Origin: CAZKCK01 sp964552325
Lineage (GTDB): Bacteria; Bacteroidota; Bacteroidia; Bacteroidales; TTA-H9
Length of the DNA stretch: 49,046 nucleotides
Assembly: GCA_964552325.1 (NCBI GenBank)
Contig: CAZKHA010000006.1
Span: forward strand, 1 to 49,046
Reading direction: 5' to 3'
The notes under the pieces were generated by a model. The model saw nothing but the letters and a program-made list of their open reading frames with translations, made no database searches and was not told the DNA's origin. The position numbers and the translations under genes are program-made. Positions 26,518 to 33,837 of the stretch are shown piece after piece (positions within the stretch are counted from its first letter, which is position 1; every line of letters starts with the position of its first letter).

Positions 26518-27312
26518 ATGAAAAAAATCTTTATTTTAATTTGTATTACCATTTGGTTTTCAAATTCTTATAGTCAATCCATCTCTTCTTCGGTTATTGG
26601 ATCGGCAGGCAGTTTTAGTAGTAATGGGGGCTATAGCCTCAGTTATACAATTGGCGAGCCAGTAGTACAAACTTATATGGCTGGTGGCTACACACTAAAT
26701 ACAGGTTTCCAACAAGGGGAATTGTTAGCTGGTATCAAGCAACTGAGCTTGAGCCTGTTCCTTGAGGGCCTTTATATAGGAGGCGGAAGTATGCGAAAAG
26801 CACAAGGCCTTTCGGGCGATCAATTCCCGGGACTGGTGGCTGATCAAATATCATTGGAGTTACACAGCAGTGTTAATCCATTTACAACGGTTGCAGGCCC
26901 TTATCCAGTTGATCTCAATATAGATGGATCTGCTAGTCTGTCCCTTTCCAATGCTATAAGTTCCGACTATTACCTTGTTATTAAACATCGAAATAGCCTC
27001 GAAACCTGGAGTTCAACTCCTGTTCCATTTAATTCTGCGCTAATAAATTACGATTTTAGCAATGATGCTAATAGTGCATATGGCGACAATTTGATTGACC
27101 TTGGTGAGGGAAAATTTGGCATATATATCGGAGACGCCAATCAAGATGGAATTATTGATGGAGACGATTTGGTATATATGGATTCAGACTTGATTTCTGG
27201 TAGTGCAGGATACCTTTCATCTGACTTAAATGGTGATGGAATTGTAGATGGTGATGACCTAGTTGTATCCGATCAAAATATTACGAATGGAGTTTCATTA
27301 GCCAGTCCATGA
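26518..27312 (+). CDS. secreted protein with dockerin-like calcium-binding repeats
   Basis: A 264-residue protein with signal peptide MKKIFILICITIWFSNSYSQ. The first mature segment (GGYSLSYTIGEPVVQT ... NTGFQQGEL) is the module that usually precedes a T9SS sorting domain in Bacteroidota, but no such domain follows. Instead the protein ends in two EF-hand/dockerin-type loops, DANQDGIIDGDDLV and DLNGDGIVDGDDLV, about 26 residues apart. These are expected to bind Ca2+ and, in cellulosome proteins, to dock onto cohesin modules. No cohesin was recognised in the window. It sits between envelope genes and tssG, on the same strand. Confidence 0.75.
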   Translation: MKKIFILICITIWFSNSYSQSISSSVIGSAGSFSSNGGYSLSYTIGEPVVQTYMAGGYTLNTGFQQGELLAGIKQLSLSLFLEGLYIGGGSMRKAQGLSGDQFPGLVADQISLELHSSVNPFTTVAGPYPVDLNIDGSASLSLSNAISSDYYLVIKHRNSLETWSSTPVPFNSALINYDFSNDANSAYGDNLIDLGEGKFGIYIGDANQDGIIDGDDLVYMDSDLISGSAGYLSSDLNGDGIVDGDDLVVSDQNITNGVSLASP

Positions 27313-27427
27313 TGTTTTTTAATGTGTGAAGCTCTTAATCCGCCATTTCTTACACTATATACAATAAACTATTTTAACAAGATTGCTAAACATAGGACTA
27401 CTTAAAAATTATTGCTGAGCAAAACTT

Positions 27428-28342
27428 ATGGCCTCCAAATCATTGAAGCAGAAAATCGTAAACGAAATTAACAAGCTTAATGTGAACATTAAGGCTGAAT
27501 CTGTTGTAAACGGATTACTACAGAATGGCCTAAATGCTGACAATTTTGTTTTGAATTTCAAGAGCCGCCATAAACGCAATTGGGAATTTGATATTCAAAA
27601 AGCAGAATTAATCAACCAAAAGATTCACCTAAAACTTAGCCGTGACGGGATCGTTCAATCTTTGCCGGAGTATGTTTTTTATAGACCAGTGGTTGGTTCA
27701 AAAGAAGAAATTGAGGAAATTACAAAGTTTAACCGCGAACAGACGATTAAAACACGCTATCTTTTTAATCCAATCGAAGATGAGTTTTTTCATGCTAAAG
27801 TTGCATTGGATGCTTTTGAGAACAATCAAATGCTCGCCATTAATTTCGGCGACAATAAAAGCCTGAAAGAATTTTGGAAGGTTGAGTATAATTTAACTGA
27901 CGAGGACATGATCCGATTCTGTAAACTTTTACCAAGTCTTTTTCAGGTTGTTGGCGATTTCCCATTGACCGCTCAGTGCTTAGCCTACCTGCTTTCAACC
28001 GATATTTCATTTAAAACGGCAAATACCACCATGCGTTTTTATCAACCCGAAACAGGGCCAGAATCTATAACAGGTTTAGGCCATGATAATTGTGGGAATA
28101 ATTTAGTAGCCGGTAATTGCATGGACGAAAACGCTTCCACAGTAACTTTTAAAATAGGTCCTATTAAAGCACAGGATGTTACAGATTATCTCACCAAAGG
28201 CAGTAAGCAAATTTTGCTTGAATGCTTTTCTTCTTACTTTATCCCTTACCAATACGAGGTTGAATATCAGCTAGATATATCATCAGATAGTAATGGTTTT
28301 TTACTTGAAAATTCATATATAGGCTTTAACACAAAGATATAA
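27428..28342 (+). CDS. tssG: T6SS baseplate subunit TssG (Bacteroidota type)
   Basis: A 304-residue cytoplasmic protein. The N-terminal helix and the segment LSRDGIVQSLPEYVFYRP recall the (N/S)RDGLYDxLPEGLFH signature of Bacteroidota TssG, preceded by SRHKRNWEFDI where family members have FKRxY. TssG pairs with TssF to form the wedge of the baseplate around the spike. Identification uses this motif plus the absence of another TssG candidate and the adjacent tssN and tssK genes. It is separated from the preceding gene by 115 bp, the largest gap in this part of the locus, and a new transcript might start there although no consensus promoter was seen. A different baseplate role is possible. Confidence 0.7.
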   Translation: MASKSLKQKIVNEINKLNVNIKAESVVNGLLQNGLNADNFVLNFKSRHKRNWEFDIQKAELINQKIHLKLSRDGIVQSLPEYVFYRPVVGSKEEIEEITKFNREQTIKTRYLFNPIEDEFFHAKVALDAFENNQMLAINFGDNKSLKEFWKVEYNLTDEDMIRFCKLLPSLFQVVGDFPLTAQCLAYLLSTDISFKTANTTMRFYQPETGPESITGLGHDNCGNNLVAGNCMDENASTVTFKIGPIKAQDVTDYLTKGSKQILLECFSSYFIPYQYEVEYQLDISSDSNGFLLENSYIGFNTKI

Positions 28343-28351
28343 TTTATTCAT

Positions 28352-29293
28352 ATGAAATCACTTCTTAATCCTAATCTCGGTATCGTTTTTTTATTTACCA
28401 TAATTGCAGCAATAATTGTTTTTGCAATTACTTACTTTGTACGTAGTGCTAAACGCAAAACTGGTATTAGCTTCCTGTACATGCTCACAGGTGGTATTGT
28501 GCTTGGTGTAGCAGGAATTGCTGCAAAGTCTATTGATAATGCGTTTTATTTTTATTTGGTTTGGATGTTTTGGCTGATGCTGATTGGCACATTACATACG
28601 TTTTTATCCGACAAATTGTTGGAATGGACGTCAAATGAATCTTTTGGCTGGAAACTGCTATACTCACTGGCAGTCTTACTGGCCGGTATGGCTGCCTTAT
28701 TCTCATTCATGCAACTAGGTGGGTACAAGCTAATACCTTCTTACAATTTCATTGCATCTTCCGCTTTCTTTGTGCCCGTACTTTTAGTCTATGCGTTTGA
28801 GTGTTTTCTTGCAATTCCAACCAAGGTATATATTCAGCAAAAGCCATGGGTTTATAACAGAAACACCGAATTGCAATTCCGGCAAGACGAAGTAAGCCAC
28901 TTCTACCTGATCAAATATCGTTTAACACCAACTTCTGGTGGCGAACGTATTGACTCATTGGTGCTGAGAGCACCAGGTAATTTAAAACTAGGGGATTACT
29001 TTAATGCGACCTTAGAGGTAAACAAGGTTCGGCAAGATCGATACACCATTGAGACCCGCGACCGAAGCAACAAAAGTTTTGGCTGGTATTTCTTTTTAGC
29101 CGATGGTTCCTCAAACGGCAGGATGATTGACCCCAACAAAACATTTATCGAATTGGGCTTTACCAATCCGGTGTATTACGGCAATGCATCAACTGACCAA
29201 ATTGAAGATATTACCAAACAAGCGGATAGGGAAGGAAAAGCCTATACCATTATTTGCAAAAGAGAGCATGAGTACAAATCCCAATTAATGTAA
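28352..29293 (+). CDS. tssN: T6SSiii inner-membrane protein TssN
   Basis: A 313-residue protein with five predicted membrane helices in the first half (~10-30, 39-60, 65-86, 100-122, 132-152) and a ~160-residue cytoplasmic domain (VYIQQKPWVYNRNTELQFRQ onward). This is the layout of TssN, the polytopic membrane component that stands in for TssL/TssM in Bacteroidota systems. It starts 9 bp after tssG and ends 4 bp before tssK, consistent with a membrane-complex/baseplate docking module. Assignment combines topology and context. Confidence 0.75.
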   Translation: MKSLLNPNLGIVFLFTIIAAIIVFAITYFVRSAKRKTGISFLYMLTGGIVLGVAGIAAKSIDNAFYFYLVWMFWLMLIGTLHTFLSDKLLEWTSNESFGWKLLYSLAVLLAGMAALFSFMQLGGYKLIPSYNFIASSAFFVPVLLVYAFECFLAIPTKVYIQQKPWVYNRNTELQFRQDEVSHFYLIKYRLTPTSGGERIDSLVLRAPGNLKLGDYFNATLEVNKVRQDRYTIETRDRSNKSFGWYFFLADGSSNGRMIDPNKTFIELGFTNPVYYGNASTDQIEDITKQADREGKAYTIICKREHEYKSQLM

Positions 29294-29297
29294 GCGT

Positions 29298-30239
29298 ATG
29301 CAAAATCTATATCAGGTTAACTGGGTTAACGGAATGAAGATAGCAGCCACACACTTTGCTGAGGCTGAGAACCATTTTATCCACCGAATCCAACATTCAA
29401 TTCAAGCTGGTCTCACACCTTTTAGTTATGGCCTTTTTAGTAATGGTGAAACTGAACTTCCACGATTTAACATTTCGTTTAATGAGAATAAAATCAGGTC
29501 GTTGTCAGCGTTTTCGGCTATAACGCCAGAAGGGTTTTTAATTGAAATACCTGCCAATATGGAGTTTAGTTTTGGCAGACCAACAACCGAGGCCTCCAGC
29601 TATTTCTTGGTTGTTAGCGTAAAGCCTTTTGAACGCGTACCTTATGGCCAACTGAATGAAGATGAAAGCCCTCTTCGGTTTCCTCAATCTATCCCTGAGT
29701 ATCACTTTCAACTTGTGTCACGCGATGCCAAGGTCATCCATACACTGGGCGATTGTGTGGTGCCGCTCGGGAAATATTCGCGATCTAACTTTGAAGAAGA
29801 CAAATCCTACTTGCCACCTTGCTCCTCAGTAAGGTCGCATCCAACTTTGGTTGCTACCTACAATGCCATTTCGGCCATGATGAACGACTTGGAAAAAAGA
29901 GTGTTCGAAGGCCTTTCAGAGCAAAATGTGGGAAACAGGATGATGCTTTTAAACCTTGTAAATTTTTTCAATACCCATAAGGTAGAATTTGATTGGAAAC
30001 TACTTTATTTGCCGCCCATTCACTTGTTTGAACTGATGAATAAACTGGCAAGAATTATTTTGTATTCTTCTTCGGTTCAAAATGTACACTTTAACGATCA
30101 ACTAACAAGTTTGCTTCAATCACTTATCAACAATAAGTACGATCACCTGGACGCAGGAATCGGTTTGCCAGCTATTAAGCAATTTACTGAAAACTACACC
30201 AAATTCCTTCCCAAACAAGACAATATCTTTGGCGTTTAA
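29298..30239 (+). CDS. tssK: T6SS baseplate subunit TssK
   Basis: A 313-residue cytoplasmic protein, shorter than the ~450 residues of proteobacterial TssK, as is usual for T6SSiii. The N-terminus (YQVNWVNGMKIAATHFAEAE) matches the TssK opening in which the protein begins with a W-x-x-GM ... xHF pattern. A helical bundle of ~110 residues in the C-terminal half (MMNDLEKRVFEGLSEQNVGN onward) would be the trimerisation/neck region. TssK links the TssE/F/G wedges to the membrane complex. The gene sits between tssN and tssO with gaps of 4 and 19 bp. Confidence 0.85.
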   Translation: MQNLYQVNWVNGMKIAATHFAEAENHFIHRIQHSIQAGLTPFSYGLFSNGETELPRFNISFNENKIRSLSAFSAITPEGFLIEIPANMEFSFGRPTTEASSYFLVVSVKPFERVPYGQLNEDESPLRFPQSIPEYHFQLVSRDAKVIHTLGDCVVPLGKYSRSNFEEDKSYLPPCSSVRSHPTLVATYNAISAMMNDLEKRVFEGLSEQNVGNRMMLLNLVNFFNTHKVEFDWKLLYLPPIHLFELMNKLARIILYSSSVQNVHFNDQLTSLLQSLINNKYDHLDAGIGLPAIKQFTENYTKFLPKQDNIFGV

Positions 30240-30258
30240 CTAATAAAACAAGTTTATT

Positions 30259-30753
30259 ATGAATGATACTGAAGAAAGGAAAGACAAATTAATACGGTTT
30301 ATCGTCTTTTACATTATTTGCATACTTTGTATAACTATACCCCTTTACTATTTATTCAATATTCCGAATGTAATGCTTGGCAAGTTAAATGTTTCATCAG
30401 AGCCGCAACAAAAAGAAGATGTTCATGCTGCAAAAGTTTATGAATACATTAAGGAATTAGAATCCTACCGTAAGGAAAGCAAATTTGAAAAGGAATACAA
30501 AAGTGGTTATCTGTCTTTATATGACTATGTTAAAAAGAATATGGACACCTTAGACCCAAGGTATCCGGTGTTAATAAAGCTTTCTGACTTGTACGAAGCC
30601 CTCGATAAAATAAAAGAAGAAGGTGGAAAAGCCGAGATAGAGCTTCTAAAAACACAACTGAAGGAAAAAGAAGACAAGGTGGATGAACTTGAAAAAGACC
30701 TTGATGACTGTAAAGATGACTTACGCGACATGAAAAAAAGTCTATTAAACTAA
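30259..30753 (+). CDS. tssO: T6SSiii bitopic membrane protein TssO
   Basis: A 164-residue protein with one helix near the N-terminus (~13-33, FIVFYIICILCITIPLYYLF) and a periplasmic part that ends in a strongly charged coiled coil (~115-160, KTQLKEKEDKVDELEKDLDD). Size, topology and position after tssK fit TssO of the Bacteroidota membrane complex. It is followed 8 bp later by another single-helix protein. TssP is an alternative name, since the two families share this layout. Confidence 0.7.
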   Translation: MNDTEERKDKLIRFIVFYIICILCITIPLYYLFNIPNVMLGKLNVSSEPQQKEDVHAAKVYEYIKELESYRKESKFEKEYKSGYLSLYDYVKKNMDTLDPRYPVLIKLSDLYEALDKIKEEGGKAEIELLKTQLKEKEDKVDELEKDLDDCKDDLRDMKKSLLN

Positions 30754-30760
30754 TATCACA

Positions 30761-30928
30761 ATGGAAAAACCCTTAAATATAAAACAAATACAGCAAGGTT
30801 GGCTTGTTTTTGCACTTGTCAGCCTTTTAGCATTGTTGTTGATAACCACACAAGTAGTTGTAAGCATGCAGGCTGGAAAAGTCTTAAACAAAAAAGTAAG
30901 CACTTATTCCGAAACTACTACACCTTAA
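30761..30928 (+). CDS. 55-residue single-helix membrane protein between tssO and tssE
   Basis: This small gene is easily missed. It encodes 55 residues beginning MEKPLNIKQIQQGWLVFALV, with one strong hydrophobic helix (~14-34) and a short polar tail (AGKVLNKKVSTYSETTTP). The spacing argues that it is real: it starts 8 bp after the tssO stop and ends 9 bp before the tssE ATG, in the phase and rhythm of the operon. It might be a degenerate or minimal TssP-like bitopic subunit, or a small accessory that packs in the membrane complex. No family was recognised. Confidence 0.65.
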   Translation: MEKPLNIKQIQQGWLVFALVSLLALLLITTQVVVSMQAGKVLNKKVSTYSETTTP

Positions 30929-30937
30929 GCAAGGAAT

Positions 30938-31348
30938 ATGGAATCCTTTTTAAAAATACCACTAACCTTTGCGCCCAAGGGGCGTTCATACACCTTTGAA
31001 CGGGTTTCCATCGAAAAGTCTATAGTGGAGTTTATTAATTTTCTGGTGGTTACAAAACAGGGAGAATGTGCTCATAACTATGATTTTGGTTATAGTATTT
31101 GGTCAAATGAGTTTGAACCCATTTTAAACACTATGCAGTGGCAGCCACGTTTTATTGAACAGGTACGGTATATACTTGAAAAATATGAACCTCGCATTAC
31201 CGATATCGTAATACGCGAGCCGGAGATTAAGATTTTGAATAAAAAGGACAAAAGCGATCGTGATTACAAGATTACCTTAACCATCAGCTACCGTATTGTA
31301 TCAACTAAAGAGCAACAAAACGATATAAAAATCTCGTTCGAATATTAA
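30938..31348 (+). CDS. tssE: T6SS baseplate subunit TssE (gp25-like)
   Basis: A 136-residue protein of the phage T4 gp25/TssE fold. It opens with helix-strand elements (VSIEKSIVEFINFLVVTKQG), followed by the conserved EC..NYDFGYSIW, where T4 gp25 and TssE also have (G)ER.. x-x-x-FG. Then come WQPRFIEQVRYILEKYEPRI and the closing strands ITLTISYRIV. TssE starts sheath polymerisation at the baseplate. The usual GERxxxP reads GECAHNYDFG, with Cys in place of Arg in the EPR-like element. It precedes tssF by 8 bp. Confidence 0.88.
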   Translation: MESFLKIPLTFAPKGRSYTFERVSIEKSIVEFINFLVVTKQGECAHNYDFGYSIWSNEFEPILNTMQWQPRFIEQVRYILEKYEPRITDIVIREPEIKILNKKDKSDRDYKITLTISYRIVSTKEQQNDIKISFEY

Positions 31349-31356
31349 AGGGAACT

Positions 31357-33225
31357 ATGAAAACAAAGACTATTGAGATATTGGATCATATGCTGGCACG
31401 TTCAGAAGAACGCATGGTTGAAGAAGGATGGAAAGATCATGAGGTTCAAGCATTTTTAAATGATCCTATAATTAAGCTGTTTTATGGGGCCTGTGCTGAA
31501 GAACTAGAGCAAGTTTACGAAGAAATTTACCATGTCGAGCGTCGGCTTATCAACCGAACTATTGAGTCTTTGCTTCCTGAAGAATTTCAACTTCCCCGGC
31601 CAGCACATGCTATCATGAGGGCTCAACCCATAAAAAAAGTTGAAGAAACAAGGATTTGGCCCGAATGTCAGTTTGTTATAAGAAAGGGCAACAGAGGCAA
31701 AGAATTAACATTTGCACCAGCAGGTACTTTTAGAACGATGCAAGCCGAAATTGATTACCTTGTTTTTAGGGATCGTTTTTACCGAATAAGCGAAGGCAAC
31801 AGAATACAAATAATAGGCGGTGATAGCTCTAACGCATTTCAAGATGATGTGTTGTGGCTAGGAATCAAGGATTTGAACAAGGTATTGCCTAAAGATGAAA
31901 TTGCGATTTTTTTCGCTATGCCACAAGCATTGAATGAGCAAAGTGCTTTTTTTAACGCATTGCGGTTTTGCAAATGCTCTACGGCTGATGGCACTCCTAT
32001 AAAAATGAGCCAAGGGATCAATTCACAACAAAATGAATTTGTTAGCTACAAAACTTCGCATTCCGATCAAATAGTTTATCAACTATTTCAAACTACGCGC
32101 GATTGGTACCAGAAATATTTTGCTACACTGCACGATTTGACACCAAAAACGGCGAATACGCCTCCCTTCCCAAGCGACTTTAAAAGCCGGTTTCCAGGCC
32201 ATGAATTAGATAAAATTACCGATGATATTTTTTGGATCAAGTTATCATTTAGTAATATGCTCAATGAACGCTGGATTCATTTGCTTTATACAAGCATTAA
32301 CTGCTTTCCGGTGGTTAACCTCAAACTCGAACAAAAACTCTTTGAGGTAGAAGAAACTTACATTAATATATATCCCATTGTTAGTGACGATTTTATAATG
32401 GCCATTACCAGTATCGGGGGTAAAATTAGATCTCGTGAAGAAGAACTAAACTACACACTCGTTGATCCTGATTTGCGAAGTGCGGTGGGTAAAGAAGGAG
32501 AAGCAATTTTTAGACGGGGCAGCTTAGGCCGTATTACATCACAAAAGCTGAAAGGCATGCTGAATCATTTGCTTAACCTTCTTAAGGAAGAAATTGTTTT
32601 GCTAACCAAGGATGGGTCAAAAGAGGATATTGACAAGCTTAATCGCTTAAACAAGGCTACCATTGATTTTGAAAAAGTTATCGAAATTGAACAAGAGAAA
32701 AAGGGTAAATATTCAGGAAGTGTACTGCTAAAAGCGTTTAAAGATCAAACAAAAGTTTATGTACGGTATTGGACAACCTCCGGTGAGGATGCGAATCAAA
32801 TTAAGCCTTTGAGCGGAGATGACGGTCAGAAACAGTGCGACATCGTTTTTGCCCCCGATACGGGTTCTGAAAGTTTAAGGCTCTTAACAACCTCACTTGG
32901 TGGTAAAAAGGAGCCCTCTGACGAAGAGTATATCGATACCTTAAGGCGGTTGCTTTTAACACGCAACAGAATTGTAACATCTGAAGATATAAAGGTATTC
33001 TGCTATGAGTACTTTCATCCCCGAAATGTGAAAGTTAACGTAAGGAAAACCGTAAAACAAAGCCAACGCGCGGGCCAAGGCCTCGAAAGAGTGCTTGAAA
33101 TCTCAATCTTGCTTGGTTCGCACGATTATTCAATGGCAGAACTTGATTTCCTAAAGGAAGAATTGCTGCTAAAGCTGGAACAACATGCAGCAAATGTATT
33201 ACCTTTCTACATTGAATTTGTATAA
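31357..33225 (+). CDS. tssF: T6SS baseplate subunit TssF
   Basis: A 622-residue cytoplasmic wedge protein. The N-terminal part has the family arrangement IIKLFYGACAEELEQVYEEI, then LLPEEFQLPRPAHAIMRAQP. The middle contains VNLKLEQKLFEVEETYINIYPI, a short form of which is found in all TssF proteins where the beta-barrel crosses. The C-terminal gp6-like portion (TRNRIVTSEDIKVFCYEYFH) matches the baseplate-wedge fold. It associates with TssG and TssE. Gaps to its neighbours are 8 bp, so it is translated with tssE and the 164-residue gene downstream. Confidence 0.9.
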   Translation: MKTKTIEILDHMLARSEERMVEEGWKDHEVQAFLNDPIIKLFYGACAEELEQVYEEIYHVERRLINRTIESLLPEEFQLPRPAHAIMRAQPIKKVEETRIWPECQFVIRKGNRGKELTFAPAGTFRTMQAEIDYLVFRDRFYRISEGNRIQIIGGDSSNAFQDDVLWLGIKDLNKVLPKDEIAIFFAMPQALNEQSAFFNALRFCKCSTADGTPIKMSQGINSQQNEFVSYKTSHSDQIVYQLFQTTRDWYQKYFATLHDLTPKTANTPPFPSDFKSRFPGHELDKITDDIFWIKLSFSNMLNERWIHLLYTSINCFPVVNLKLEQKLFEVEETYINIYPIVSDDFIMAITSIGGKIRSREEELNYTLVDPDLRSAVGKEGEAIFRRGSLGRITSQKLKGMLNHLLNLLKEEIVLLTKDGSKEDIDKLNRLNKATIDFEKVIEIEQEKKGKYSGSVLLKAFKDQTKVYVRYWTTSGEDANQIKPLSGDDGQKQCDIVFAPDTGSESLRLLTTSLGGKKEPSDEEYIDTLRRLLLTRNRIVTSEDIKVFCYEYFHPRNVKVNVRKTVKQSQRAGQGLERVLEISILLGSHDYSMAELDFLKEELLLKLEQHAANVLPFYIEFV

Positions 33226-33233
33226 AGCGTTAG

Positions 33234-33728
33234 ATGTTACAACCTATAAACCATATAAACTTTAAGAGATATGAACAGCATGGGGTTGTTAATACTATTC
33301 CCAGGTCTGCATCAAACATCAGATTTAATAAAAAGTTTTTTCCAAATCTGACCGTATCTTCATTCTTATGGCAAAGAGGTTTCATTGACAAAAGGTTACA
33401 GATACCACTTGGGCTTTTAAATGTGTTTTATGCCCCATCGCTCATAAACATTCAATATGAAGGATTGCTTTTTGAAAGGGTTTTGCATGATTTGCATCGT
33501 ATTAAAACCCCTGAAGTTACCCTCCACCTTAAAACTTTTATAATCCCATACCCCGACACAATTAGGGTTTCGCAGATCCATTTTCAAGTAATTGTCTCAA
33601 AAGCAAGGATTTCAAAAATCCTATTTAACAGTTATCTTGAGATTGGAAACAAAACCAATACCCCCTTTGTTAAACCCCATAACCTCGAAGTGATTCCATC
33701 TAAAGAATGGAGTCGCATCGTGAAATAA
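33234..33728 (+). CDS. hypothetical protein, last gene before the tssH promoter
   Basis: A 164-residue, basic, soluble-looking protein with no signal or membrane segment. It is beta-rich with several Ile/Phe strands (VTLHLKTFIIPYPDTIRVSQ; HFQVIVSKARISKILFNSYL). It starts 8 bp after tssF and closes the unit before the promoter at 33743. It does not resemble TssG, TssA or TssJ by eye, and it is not recognised as any named family. Position suggests a baseplate or cytoplasmic accessory of T6SSiii. Confidence 0.55.
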   Translation: MLQPINHINFKRYEQHGVVNTIPRSASNIRFNKKFFPNLTVSSFLWQRGFIDKRLQIPLGLLNVFYAPSLINIQYEGLLFERVLHDLHRIKTPEVTLHLKTFIIPYPDTIRVSQIHFQVIVSKARISKILFNSYLEIGNKTNTPFVKPHNLEVIPSKEWSRIVK

Positions 33729-33742
33729 AAATTTTCAGCATA

Positions 33743-33772
33743 TTGAAAATGATCAAAATATGCGTATATTTG
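33743..33772 (+). promoter_or_regulatory. promoter of the tssH-tssB-tssC-tssD unit (TTG-N19-TATATTTG)
   Basis: TTG at 33743-33745 (within TATTG), a 19-bp spacer and TATATTTG at 33765-33772 match the Bacteroidota consensus exactly. It lies between the 164-residue gene and the tssH ATG at 33838, implying a leader of about 55-60 nt. Confidence 0.7.
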
Positions 33773-33837
33773 TAACGGACTTCCCTTCTTGCTCACTAAC
33801 TCATAAGTAATCATTAAATAGATAAAACGCTGCTACA

